A stretch of DNA of 36,722 nt. Origin: a virus. The stretch covers positions 1-36,722 of IMG/VR virus record IMGVR_UViG_3300006929_000044; one strand, written 5' to 3'. Below are positions 21,646 through 29,024 of this stretch, one piece after another (the first letter of the stretch is position 1; each line of letters opens with the position of its first letter). A model generated the notes under the pieces. The model had not been told where the DNA came from, searched no databases, and worked only from the letters and a program-made list of their open reading frames with translations. The translations under genes were made by a program, and so were the position numbers.

Positions 21646-22137
21646 TTATAGCTCCTTGCGAATGGTTATAGTTTTAAAATCAAATCCTAAAGGTTCCATT
21701 ACCTTTTCCCATCCCTTGCGACCTGTCATTTCAAAGAAGTCAAATCCTAAATTTTTATAGTATTTTTCCACAACTGGTACTATAACGGAAAAATCAAATT
21801 TACCAGATATTGCCTCTGCCGATATGCCTCTTGACCTGGGCATATATCCAAACCCTATTACAAAACTGCCTTTGATGTTTTCATCTTTATCCACGGAAAT
21901 CCAGAAATCGCTTGTCTTATCTATAACTCTTTTTACTAAATCGTCTGCGTTATACAGGTCTTCGCACTTGCTCCTAGACACAGACTTTTCCATGTGGTTA
22001 TAGCACTGAGCTAGTTTTTTCTTTAACAATTCACTATTAGGATTTACCAGTTTATAGCTTAGTCCAGCTACCAGCGGCGTTGTAAAAATATATTCCTTCT
22101 CCTCCACTGCCGGGATTCCAGTTACTGCCATCAGCAT
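21646..22137 (-). CDS. T7 gp13-like / GNAT-like protein
   Basis: Up to 163 residues, ending two bases before the S74 gene. The sequence pattern (DKDENIKGSFVIGFGY near 84-99, then a helix and YYKNLGFDFFEMTGRKGWEKVMEPLGF) looks like an acetyltransferase-type fold. In T7-like phages a protein of this sort (gp13) lies just after the nozzle genes and assists virion morphogenesis. ATG 22137 has GGGAG about nine bases upstream, but this start makes the gene overlap the previous one by 86 bases in another frame. A later non-ATG start after 22052 is the alternative. Confidence 0.5.
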   Translation of the reverse strand: MLMAVTGIPAVEEKEYIFTTPLVAGLSYKLVNPNSELLKKKLAQCYNHMEKSVSRSKCEDLYNADDLVKRVIDKTSDFWISVDKDENIKGSFVIGFGYMPRSRGISAEAISGKFDFSVIVPVVEKYYKNLGFDFFEMTGRKGWEKVMEPLGFDFKTITIRKEL

Positions 22138-22315
22138 ATCTTATATCTCCCTGCTGTGGATTATCAGGCTCTGCATTGCTTACGTCTAAGTGACCGTCGC
22201 GTACTAAGTCTAGAACGGTTCTAATCTCCATCAACATAGAGTCTAAAAAATGGGGTATTTCCTCTAGCTCTGTAGGACAAGTGGAGGGATCAAACCTGAG
22301 AAATTCCCTACTCAT
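22052..22315 (-). CDS. Small conserved-type phage protein, 87 aa
   Basis: An 87-residue protein between the nozzle-like and gp13-like genes. The N-terminal half is helical (CPTELEEIPHFLDSMLMEIRTVLDLV) and the C-terminal half has a GDIRYADGSNWNPGSG turn-rich segment typical of small phage structural or fibre-associated proteins. Its ATG overlaps the stop of the nozzle-like gene (ATGA). Its last 86 bases are also read in another frame by the gp13-like gene if that starts at 22137. Function unknown; probably virion assembly. Confidence 0.6.
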   Translation of the reverse strand: MSREFLRFDPSTCPTELEEIPHFLDSMLMEIRTVLDLVRDGHLDVSNAEPDNPQQGDIRYADGSNWNPGSGGEGIYFYNAAGSWTKL

Positions 22316-23901
22316 CTATCAGATACCACTTCCGATTCTATAGCATATCCTGATAATCTAAATTGAGAAGCAGTTTCGCTTTCTATTTTAATAGCAGCGT
22401 ATCTACCTCTGACCCTACAGTCTACTTTATTATCTGTTCCTATATCGAAAGACACCGGAGTATTATATACAACTCCCGAATTAGGAGACAACTCTGCTCC
22501 TACGCTGATGCTAACGCTGCCTGTTCCTTCTATACGGGGATATACCCTGCTTATGCTTTTAATAGAATCTGTTCTCCCAGCGTTTAACCCTCTACGTTCC
22601 AGAGTAGTTGTAAAGTTTGCACCGTCAAAGGTAACTCCTGAATCTGCTAAGAAAAATTTATTATCAGAAGTACCACACATTAGTAAAGAATCAATAGAAG
22701 GGTTAAACTCTTGCTGACCCCAGTTCAGGGTATTTTGCTCCCACGCACCTGTAGAAGCTGCCCAGGTATTTGTCAAAGCCGGGTTTACCAACCCCTTTGC
22801 TATAAAACTTACACTTGGTAAATCTCTAGTAGCCCAGGTATTTTCCACGTAGTTCCAGATTAAAGCCGTGTCTGGATAACCACCCGTAGCTCCTGAAGCT
22901 GGGAAACAAATCCATACCTCGTTTTTAATCTTATTGTGAACTAGGAAAGTTTTATAATAGTAGGTAGAATCAATCTTGGAAAACAAAAATGTTTTCATCT
23001 GATCGTCTATTATACTTTTTATAGAGTTGCCGTTATGAATCACCACATCGTTTGTAGACATCATAACATGTTTGCCGTTTCCTAAGTCTACAATAGCATC
23101 TCTACTGAACAATCCTGTATCTTTAAAAACTTCTCTTATGTTAAACGTAAAAGCTCCACCTACATAGTTAAGAGAATACACACTATCCTCTTTATAAACC
23201 ATTAACAAGTTTCCCAGTTGTAGAGCGTTTAGTATGTGTCCCTTAGTACCCATTAACGATGTTTCAGCGGCTTCAGAGGCAGCGGAGGAAGTTACCCAAG
23301 TGTTGCTACCGTTGTTATCTGCCCCCACAGGTATAGCATCGCTCCACCGTATGGTGAAAGGCTTTGACACCGCTGAACCGCTAGCGCTATCGGTAAGGTT
23401 TAAAGCCACTAAGTGGTTTCTAAAAGGTACAATTGCTTTACACTTTAAAGTGCTAGGCCAATTGGTAAGGTCAGTAAATTGCGTACCTCCCTGGGTAAAA
23501 CTCTGAGGAGCGTCTATACCGTTACAGGCTATTAACACACCGCCCAGTGTACCGCCTTGCCAGTTGTTAGTTGTATTGGCTATGGTTGTATAAGCACCGG
23601 AAGATCGGGTAACGTCTGCGTGGGTAGTGCCGGTAATTTTGCGAAGACCTGTGGCAGTTCCATAAACCCATAGATCGTTACTACCCTGTAGCCAACTAGT
23701 AGCCCAGTAAGGATTATTACTGGAACCTGGGTCGCCAAAGATTTGTATATGGCCTAGTATTTTTCCAGCTTTACCGTCGATAAATCTTACATTGTTCCCG
23801 TAGCTGAAAAACGGCGACGGCATGTCATACGGAGACAGGTCAGAGTTTATGCTAAATCTCGGAGCCTGTCTACCGTTTATGTCAAATATTTCCTTGGCCA
23901 T
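22312..23901 (-). CDS. Tail nozzle-like structural protein (gp12-like)
   Basis: A 529-residue beta-rich protein with repeated Trp/Gly/Asn-rich strands (for example WATSWLQGSNDLWVYGT and TFTIRWSD-like segments), consistent with a propeller-like tail tube nozzle. The C-terminal VRGRYAAIKIESE...FRLSGY segment is one I recall from nozzle-type proteins of podoviruses. It lies right after the adaptor gene, as gp12 follows gp11 in T7, with a 48-residue gene in between. The assignment rests on order and fold impression, since no single catalytic motif is expected. Confidence 0.65.
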   Translation of the reverse strand: MAKEIFDINGRQAPRFSINSDLSPYDMPSPFFSYGNNVRFIDGKAGKILGHIQIFGDPGSSNNPYWATSWLQGSNDLWVYGTATGLRKITGTTHADVTRSSGAYTTIANTTNNWQGGTLGGVLIACNGIDAPQSFTQGGTQFTDLTNWPSTLKCKAIVPFRNHLVALNLTDSASGSAVSKPFTIRWSDAIPVGADNNGSNTWVTSSAASEAAETSLMGTKGHILNALQLGNLLMVYKEDSVYSLNYVGGAFTFNIREVFKDTGLFSRDAIVDLGNGKHVMMSTNDVVIHNGNSIKSIIDDQMKTFLFSKIDSTYYYKTFLVHNKIKNEVWICFPASGATGGYPDTALIWNYVENTWATRDLPSVSFIAKGLVNPALTNTWAASTGAWEQNTLNWGQQEFNPSIDSLLMCGTSDNKFFLADSGVTFDGANFTTTLERRGLNAGRTDSIKSISRVYPRIEGTGSVSISVGAELSPNSGVVYNTPVSFDIGTDNKVDCRVRGRYAAIKIESETASQFRLSGYAIESEVVSDR

Positions 23902-24047
23902 TAACCACCACCCGCTGACGTTTGCTCTTCCCAGCTAGTTGAATTAAACTGGTCTAGAGCGAGATAATCTTCTTCCTCTTCGTCTAGAAGATTACCGCCC
24001 GTTTCTTGGATAATGCAAAAATTTTCTATAACCCAGTTGGTAGGCAT
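23901..24047 (-). CDS. Small acidic protein between adaptor and nozzle genes, 48 aa
   Basis: A 48-codon frame that starts in a TAATG overlap with the adaptor stop and ends in a TAATG overlap with the nozzle start, so it fills the whole gap between them. The protein is acidic, with a LLDEEEEDYLALDQF core and a Gly-rich end. Overlaps on both sides strongly suggest a translated gene. It could be a small assembly factor or tail-associated protein; function unknown. Confidence 0.65.
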   Translation of the reverse strand: MPTNWVIENFCIIQETGGNLLDEEEEDYLALDQFNSTSWEEQTSAGGG

Positions 24048-24700
24048 TATGCACCTCTACGGACAAGACTGCCGGGATCACCTTGCACAGTCATTTGCAT
24101 AACTGTACCGCCATACCTGGCTGCTTCTTCTGCTGATTTTACATCGTCCATTGCTTTTTGATATATAGCCAAAAACCTTTGAGTCTGCTCTGTATCGTTT
24201 AGATAGATAGCTCCTTCCAAGCAAGAACCAAACAAGTACAAGTCTGGAAAAGAGTCCAGTATATTATTAGTAGTAACACTGTCTGATAAAGGTACTAGCT
24301 TACTATAGTAATATATTCCCAAGGTATAGGCAGAGTCAGGAGTAGGATATATTTTTATATCTTTTCCCAAGTTTGTATAAGCCCTGGGGTATCCGCTAGT
24401 GTAAGCTCCATACTCCCTACTACCTGACTCTGGAGAAAGATAGTTTAAAGCGTAGCTGTTAGTATCAGAAGTTTCGTAAGTAATGTTCCTTAGCTCTATT
24501 AAATCAGAGGGCAGGTTGTAGAAAGAAACATCTCCCGTTGTAGTAGTTTCTGCCCTTGTCATATTTACTCTAACACGTAGTTCTCTGTCAAGCCTATTCT
24601 CTGTTAAAGATATAAAATCAGGTATAACACTTGTTAAATCATCTCTGTTAAGATAATTAGCTACACTTGTTTTTATCTCTGAATACGTTGAAAGACTCAT
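24047..24700 (-). CDS. Tail adaptor protein (gp11-like)
   Basis: A 217-residue protein with the pattern of podovirus adaptor or tail tubular protein A: an N-terminal helical part (YSEIKTSVANYLNRDDL, then FISLTENRLDRELR), a beta-rich centre with LPSDLIELRNI and YPTPDSAYTLGIYYY, and a C-terminal helix (AIYLNDTEQTQRFLAIYQKAMDDV). It connects the portal to the nozzle. Its position just upstream of the nozzle-like gene fits. The start overlaps the previous stop (TGATG). Confidence 0.75.
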   Translation of the reverse strand: MSLSTYSEIKTSVANYLNRDDLTSVIPDFISLTENRLDRELRVRVNMTRAETTTTGDVSFYNLPSDLIELRNITYETSDTNSYALNYLSPESGSREYGAYTSGYPRAYTNLGKDIKIYPTPDSAYTLGIYYYSKLVPLSDSVTTNNILDSFPDLYLFGSCLEGAIYLNDTEQTQRFLAIYQKAMDDVKSAEEAARYGGTVMQMTVQGDPGSLVRRGA

Positions 24701-25017
24701 CAGATATTACTTTCATGTGTCCGTAGAAATCTATACTCTGGATCATTGAGAAGTTTTTTAATCTTGGGCCAGTGATCTTTATTCATCATATCTATGCCGT
24801 ATTCTTTTCTCCACTTTTCTACTATGACCAGGGGAATGCTTGCAACTTTACGCATACCTGTCTCACGGGTCTCTACCCCGCCGTGGATATAGTCCTTGTT
24901 AAACTCCTTCTTATTGAGTTCTATAAGAGGTTCAATATCCTGAACGGAGTGCTGGATTATTTTATCCTCGCTCGCGTCATAGGTAGATTTACGTTTAATA
25001 GGGGAAGAATCCGACAT
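24700..25017 (-). CDS. Hypothetical protein downstream of capsid gene, 105 aa
   Basis: A 105-residue charged helical protein (IIQHSVQDIEPLIELNKKEFN, then IPLVIVEKWRKEYGIDMMN) ending in YRFLRTHESNI. Short helical proteins at this place, between the capsid and adaptor genes, are common in marine podoviruses and may act in head completion, but no family could be named with confidence. Translation is probably coupled to the adaptor gene by overlap. Confidence 0.55.
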   Translation of the reverse strand: MSDSSPIKRKSTYDASEDKIIQHSVQDIEPLIELNKKEFNKDYIHGGVETRETGMRKVASIPLVIVEKWRKEYGIDMMNKDHWPKIKKLLNDPEYRFLRTHESNI

Positions 25018-25018
25018 C

Positions 25019-25060
25019 TTAGTACTTCTTCTTTTTTTTCGTACGGTTTTTCTTAGGCAT
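25019..25060 (-). CDS. Possible 13-aa Lys-rich peptide
   Basis: ATG 25060, with AGAAGGAA about nine bases upstream, opens 13 codons, eight of which encode Lys or Arg (MPKKNRTKKKKKY). The stop overlaps the start region of the 105-aa gene. Such a basic peptide could bind DNA or simply be a leader. It lies just after the hairpin that follows the capsid gene. It is too short to prove. Confidence 0.3.
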   Translation of the reverse strand: MPKKNRTKKKKKY

Positions 25061-25070
25061 ATTGTGTTCC

Positions 25071-25110
25071 TTCTTAGTGGGGAGAGCGGTTAAGCCCTCC
25101 CCGTGTTAAG
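25071..25110 (-). terminator. Hairpin after the capsid gene (possible attenuator)
   Basis: GGGGAG (25079-25084) pairs with CTCCCC (25097-25102), and outer arms TTCTTA/TAAGAA extend the symmetry. It lies in the only sizeable gap of the head genes, just downstream of the capsid stop. No T tract follows on the leftward strand, so it may stabilise capsid mRNA or attenuate transcription instead of ending it. Confidence 0.45.
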
Positions 25111-25117
25111 AATAGAA

Positions 25118-26080
25118 TTAGCTTAGGTCGTATACAGCGCCCAGAGCCTTTTCATTATCCACCTGAAGGGTGTACTCAACGATAATCGCTCGCTGCTCAC
25201 CGTCAGACGTGGAAGCTACCTCGCGTTGGAAGAACGGACGCAGATAGGCCAGTTTATAATACTCTGGATCAACCAGCCAACAATCCCTAGAACGCTGGAA
25301 GCGGTTAGGGACAACAGCCATTTCTCCAAAGTCACTGACATAAACGTCCATACCACCGATGATGCGTTGGTCAGCTACATCGTTAAAGTTGGAAACGCCT
25401 GAAGCTCCGCCTACGCCTACAAAGCTAGAAAAAGTCTGCTTCTGAGCGGGAGCCATCATAATGTACTTAACATCAGCCCCGTTGTTATAGGCTAGGAGGA
25501 TGGACGCTTTAAGCAGTGCTTCTGTAAAGGTACGCTGCGTACCGTCCGTGCGAGCAGCACCGGCACCGCCAGAACCAGCCGCCGTACCACCACTGCCAAC
25601 GCTGGCATTGGTCGTTACCCAGGAAGTCAGGCTACCAAGCTTACGCACCGTGGAATCAGCTGACATGGCGGTTTTGGCGGTGTTGGCACCTACCAAAGTT
25701 GTTTCCATATCGCGCTTCAGTTCTTTAGCACGCTTGGACATTTGATAGGCCAGTTCTTCCTTACGACCTGCCTTGGATACTGCATCTAGCGTACCAGAAA
25801 CAAGCGTAGTTTTCAAACTAATCTGACAAATGTTGCCCAGACGAGTTGTAGCCGAGGGTTCGGCAGCGGTAAGGGTTTGACCCTCCTCGTTATAGTTAGT
25901 AGCGACGGCAGCTGCAAGAGCGTCTGTCTGCCACTCGTGGTTTACTGCGATAGCATCCGTGCGACCACCCATTGACATAAAAGGCGTGTCGGTTGGGGAG
26001 ATATCGTAAATCACATTTTCCAAGTCTTCGCGAAGACCAGCTGCGGAATATGTGACATATACTCCGGTAGGTTGTGCCAT
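25118..26080 (-). CDS. Major capsid protein (SU10-like)
   Basis: A 320-residue HK97-fold capsid subunit of the SU10/DUF5309-type family. Supporting features are the N-terminal DTPFMSMGG (about 31-39), the N-arm and E-loop-like segment with NEEGQTL, the helix AKELKRDMETTLVGAN, a Gly/Ala-rich insertion (about 160-175), MMAPAQKQTFSSF and DVYVSDFGEMAVVPNRF, and a closing YTLQVDNEKALGAVYDL. It directly follows the scaffold gene, as expected. An AAGGAAA ribosome binding site lies before the ATG. The subunit has no separate delta domain or protease, so scaffold-driven assembly is likely. Confidence 0.85.
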   Translation of the reverse strand: MAQPTGVYVTYSAAGLREDLENVIYDISPTDTPFMSMGGRTDAIAVNHEWQTDALAAAVATNYNEEGQTLTAAEPSATTRLGNICQISLKTTLVSGTLDAVSKAGRKEELAYQMSKRAKELKRDMETTLVGANTAKTAMSADSTVRKLGSLTSWVTTNASVGSGGTAAGSGGAGAARTDGTQRTFTEALLKASILLAYNNGADVKYIMMAPAQKQTFSSFVGVGGASGVSNFNDVADQRIIGGMDVYVSDFGEMAVVPNRFQRSRDCWLVDPEYYKLAYLRPFFQREVASTSDGEQRAIIVEYTLQVDNEKALGAVYDLS

Positions 26081-26103
26081 GGTATTTTTTCCTTATTTGA
26101 AAG

Positions 26104-27129
26104 TTAAGACTCTAGTAAGTCCAGAAAAACACTTGCGGCATCTCGTTGACTACCTGTTTTTGACAATCTCTCTCGCTTAGCTTGGATACTCTTCCTAGTT
26201 TTCTGAGCTTTTGTCTTGGGAGTTCCAGCTTTAACAACCTTTGGAACAGTTTTGGATTTCTTAGTGGAAGCCGTTTTAATGCCCTTATCTGCCATCATAG
26301 CTTTGTGCAGGACTAGGACAACTCTGTGATCGGTTATTCCATCTACATCCTCTGGAGAGAATCCCATACCTAGAGTATATTCTCTGATATCGTTTCTCAC
26401 AGTTGAAGAAGGATCAGCATATTCTGGAAGTTTTTCAGCTAAAGTTTCTGCTTCCTTTTGTAGCTTTTCTTGTAAAAAACTTTTAGAATCTTCTATTGCT
26501 TTTTCCTGTACTCTAGATTTTTCTAATTCTATAGAGTGTATTCTATCTTTAGCATCTTGAAGCTCTAACCGTTTTTCCATATATTCCATCGGGTCTTCTT
26601 GTTTAAGAGATGCCCAATCAATATTTTTAAAACGCTCTAGACTTGCATTTTGCTGTTTAGATAGAGATTCTAAAGCCTCTGCATACTGTCCTCGTTCACT
26701 TTGAACTGCTTCTAGATTAGCTTCGTAAGCCTTTCTCTGTTCCGCTAGAGATTGCGATTTACGGGTATAATCTGCTTGCCGCTGGTATCCGTTTCGTAGC
26801 TCTTCCAGAGTAACCTCGTGCTCTTCACCGTCTAGCTTAACGGTGTAAACACTCTCGGTTTCCGAATCGGCTATTTCATCTTCTACCTCTTCTACTTCGT
26901 CCTCCAACTGGTCTTCGTCTACAGCTTCTAACTCTTCCACTGCTTCTTCCGCTTCTTCGGTTTCTTCCTGTAACTGAGAAACCAGTTCAGCTTCTGACTG
27001 CGCCGTGTCTTCGGGTTTTTCGATTGCTTGTTCTGGATTGGTGTCTTTTTCACTTCCAAACATAACATCGAACATGTTAAGCTGTGGCGTGTTGACTTCC
27101 CCTTGGGGATTGGTCTGAGCCTCACTCAT
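26104..27129 (-). CDS. Scaffolding protein
   Basis: A 341-residue protein directly upstream of the capsid gene. The N-terminal third is extremely acidic (Glu/Asp/Val repeats, about 30-95). It is followed by a YTVKLDGEEHEVTLEEL segment (about 95-112), a long coiled coil (115-245) and a basic C-terminus rich in Lys and Thr (about 285-330) that would bind the inside of the shell. This acid-coil-base arrangement is typical of phage scaffolds. No protease domain is seen. Confidence 0.82.
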   Translation of the reverse strand: MSEAQTNPQGEVNTPQLNMFDVMFGSEKDTNPEQAIEKPEDTAQSEAELVSQLQEETEEAEEAVEELEAVDEDQLEDEVEEVEDEIADSETESVYTVKLDGEEHEVTLEELRNGYQRQADYTRKSQSLAEQRKAYEANLEAVQSERGQYAEALESLSKQQNASLERFKNIDWASLKQEDPMEYMEKRLELQDAKDRIHSIELEKSRVQEKAIEDSKSFLQEKLQKEAETLAEKLPEYADPSSTVRNDIREYTLGMGFSPEDVDGITDHRVVLVLHKAMMADKGIKTASTKKSKTVPKVVKAGTPKTKAQKTRKSIQAKRERLSKTGSQRDAASVFLDLLES

Positions 27130-27142
27130 TTTAAATAACCTC

Positions 27143-27361
27143 TTAATTGTTTATAATTTTATCGTTGTGAATAATTGCTCCTAGTTCTTCAGATATAGAT
27201 CGCAGAGCATCTAGTTTCATCCAGCATAGTTCTCGTTCACTAACTGTTTCGGCTATAGTCCATTGAGATATTAAGCCTTGTTTTAAGTTTTCTAAAACTT
27301 CTTTAAACACTTCGTTGTTTATAATAGCTCTAGCTTCGTTGGCTTTTTCTCTGGAGTTCAA
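27143..27361 (-). CDS. Small helical protein before scaffold, hypothetical
   Basis: A 72-residue helical protein (EARAIINNEVFKEVLENLKQGLISQW). The frame starts at TTG 27361, a few bases after the stop of the 51-aa gene, and no ATG is available upstream of the conserved-looking part. The ribosome binding site is weak (TAGG). It sits immediately before the scaffold gene, where small head-assembly proteins are common. I have seen similar short helical proteins in marine podoviruses but cannot name the family. Confidence 0.5.
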   Translation of the reverse strand: MNSREKANEARAIINNEVFKEVLENLKQGLISQWTIAETVSERELCWMKLDALRSISEELGAIIHNDKIINN

Positions 27362-27364
27362 GAC

Positions 27365-27520
27365 CTATTTACCGTTGTGTTTAGAACTGCCGTAGATTTC
27401 ACCCTTGGCAAACCTGTTGCCTGAAGGTTTAGGAGGAACAGCGGGGGAGTTACCTCCCTTGGGTGGTACTGCTCTGTTACCTACTTTTCCTACGACGTGT
27501 CCTGCATAACTTTTAGGCAT
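27365..27520 (-). CDS. Small Pro/Gly/Lys-rich protein, 51 aa
   Basis: A 51-codon frame between the collar fibre and the 72-aa gene, with a strong AAGGAG about seven bases before ATG 27520. The protein is basic and unstructured in look (MPKSYAGHVVGKVGNRAVPP, then a Lys/Pro/Gly stretch). The strong ribosome binding site and exact fit in the gap support it. It may be a minor capsid or decoration peptide. Function unknown. Confidence 0.62.
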   Translation of the reverse strand: MPKSYAGHVVGKVGNRAVPPKGGNSPAVPPKPSGNRFAKGEIYGSSKHNGK

Positions 27521-27530
27521 CTTAGTCTCC

Positions 27531-28019
27531 TTATGTTTTTATGATAAAGTTAATAGGCTGAGCTTTAAGCACGGCAGAGCCGGAAGCTGCACTGGCAGTT
27601 ATAGCCGTCCCTAGAGAAAACCCGGTTCCTACTCCTACGGGGAAAAATGTTCTAAAGTCCGGGACTTTAAAGTTAGAACCAGACGTTCCAAACACGGTTC
27701 CGATAACTGCATATAGCGCAGAATAGGTAGAGGTAGAGTAGTCACCGCCGTTGCACAGTAGCCAATCTTTAACACCGCTGATTGTCTCTGTTGTGGGTAC
27801 GGTGTTAGAGGCAAACATGCAAACAGTGCCTGTTTCAAAACCTAGCTTATTCATCTGAGCAGAGGTTTGAGTCACTGCCGTGGTGGATAAGTTTGGAAAC
27901 TGAGTTTTTAAAACAGACTTGATAAGCCTGAGATGATCGTCACCCTCAGATATATTATCGCTAGCTGCCGGGTTTGCTGTGTTTAGCTGGCTAATATAGC
28001 TAGCAGATTCTACAGTCAT
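27531..28019 (-). CDS. Tail fibre protein with collar domain
   Basis: A 162-residue short fibre. The N-terminal part (20-60) is helical and resembles fibre attachment regions (DDHLRLIKSVLKTQFPN). Residues 86-129 form a phage tail collar domain with WLLCNGGDYS, LYAVIG and FKVPDFRTFFPVG. The C-terminus ends in FIIKT, as many collar fibres do. A near-consensus promoter lies 20-50 bases upstream, making it the first gene of a sub-operon with scaffold and capsid. Probably involved in host attachment. Confidence 0.82.
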   Translation of the reverse strand: MTVESASYISQLNTANPAASDNISEGDDHLRLIKSVLKTQFPNLSTTAVTQTSAQMNKLGFETGTVCMFASNTVPTTETISGVKDWLLCNGGDYSTSTYSALYAVIGTVFGTSGSNFKVPDFRTFFPVGVGTGFSLGTAITASAASGSAVLKAQPINFIIKT

Positions 28020-28037
28020 TTGTCTAGTCCTTTTCCT

Positions 28038-28066
28038 ATTGTAACACTATTAAAGTGACATGTCAA
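28038..28066 (-). promoter_or_regulatory. Late promoter for collar fibre/scaffold/capsid genes
   Basis: On the leftward strand TTGACA (28066-28061) is followed after exactly 17 bases by TACAAT (28043-28038), a 6/6 and 5/6 match to the sigma70 consensus. Transcription would start near 28031, just before the AAAGGA ribosome binding site of the collar fibre gene. It overlaps the end of the preceding gene and gives an extra boost to the head genes. Confidence 0.8.
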
Positions 28067-28367
28067 GGGCATTCATCCAATCCGTTCCCCAGGTAATCGG
28101 ACACATTCTATCTTTATGGTCAGGCGGTGTAATTAATAGGTGAAACTCTTTATTAGGTAGGAGATATAGATGTATCAAACCGCCGTCAGCGTCTATTCCC
28201 ATACCTATGCGAGTAGCCTCTTCTGATTTTAAAAATCTTTCAGTCTGTTCCCTGTCAAAACAGGGTATAAATCCCGATTGCTGCGCTAAAGCACTTGTAC
28301 TGATAAAAATAGCAAAGGTAAACGCAGCTAGCCCTATGGATTTATTTAACCATTTACGATAAGTCAT
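28050..28367 (-). CDS. Exported protein with signal peptide, hypothetical
   Basis: A 105-residue protein. ATG 28367 is chosen; an upstream in-frame TTG (28373) adds two residues. The N-terminus is a clear Sec signal: basic start (MTYRKWLNK), hydrophobic core (IGLAAFTFAIFIST), then SALA-Q, a signal peptidase I site near residue 27. The mature part holds two cysteines that could form a disulfide. It would be secreted to the periplasm late in infection. Possible roles are superinfection exclusion or an envelope function. No lipobox is present, so it is not an outer-membrane spanin. Confidence 0.6.
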   Translation of the reverse strand: MTYRKWLNKSIGLAAFTFAIFISTSALAQQSGFIPCFDREQTERFLKSEEATRIGMGIDADGGLIHLYLLPNKEFHLLITPPDHKDRMCPITWGTDWMNALDMSL

Positions 28368-28376
28368 GGTCAACTC

Positions 28377-28622
28377 TTAGTTTACCGACTGTTTCGGCAC
28401 GACTTCGGAAGTAACATTTTCTTCAACGTCTTTGATACTTTCAATTAATTTATTTGTAAAGTGATTTAAAGATACCTGAAGCTGGTCTAGGTTAAACCTG
28501 GCCTGAGAGGCTTTCGCTTGTAAGTCTCTTACTTGAGAAATCATGTAATTTTGCTCTTGGTTTAAATCATCTGGTGAATAATCAGTTCCGTTAATTTTGA
28601 TTATGTTATTTTCACTAACCAT
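28377..28622 (-). CDS. DUF6447-like coiled-coil protein
   Basis: An 81-residue protein with a short N-terminal beta segment (IIKINGTDYSPDDL, residues 6-19) followed by a coiled coil (25-70). This arrangement is typical of a small marine-phage family I recall as DUF6447, of unknown function, often close to tail fibre genes. It lies between the fibre cluster and the exported protein. A small fibre-associated or assembly protein is the best guess. Confidence 0.55.
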   Translation of the reverse strand: MVSENNIIKINGTDYSPDDLNQEQNYMISQVRDLQAKASQARFNLDQLQVSLNHFTNKLIESIKDVEENVTSEVVPKQSVN

Positions 28623-28652
28623 ATTAGCTCTCCTCTTATCTTAACAGAAATG

Positions 28653-29024
28653 TCATTCAGGCTTTGGGTATGCATCCTTAACGGCTTTAATAGCAGCTTG
28701 GAACTCATCACCACCTTGACCAGCGTGGTAGATCATGTCTAGCTGGTCGCCAATTGAGGGATAATTTCTACGCCGTTTATCCGCATACGTTTCTTTAAAA
28801 GAATCAAGCCTCTTATCGTGTTCATCTTGGTTGTAGGTTAATGTTTTGTCTGCATTAACCGTTATTAAGTCGTACTGGATTTCGTCAACTTCTCCAGTGT
28901 AAGTAAGGGTACTAGTAAAGGATTCATCGCTATTTTCTTTAGCTAGTACATCCTCTATACCTGGGCCTTTTACAAAACTCCATCCATCTCCAACCTTATA
29001 GACGCCGAGCGTTTCTGTACTCAT
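28653..29024 (-). CDS. Tail-fibre-linked protein, hypothetical (123 aa)
   Basis: A 123-residue protein starting at ATG 29024, which shares an ATGA overlap with the tail fibre stop; a GTG one codon upstream is the alternative. TAGGAG precedes both. The N-terminal half is beta-rich, and the C-terminal part contains RRRNYPSIGDQLDMIYHAG and VKDAYPKP, a combination recurring in small proteins encoded next to phage tail fibres. It may be a fibre chaperone or tip protein. Exact function unknown. Confidence 0.6.
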   Translation of the reverse strand: MSTETLGVYKVGDGWSFVKGPGIEDVLAKENSDESFTSTLTYTGEVDEIQYDLITVNADKTLTYNQDEHDKRLDSFKETYADKRRRNYPSIGDQLDMIYHAGQGGDEFQAAIKAVKDAYPKPE

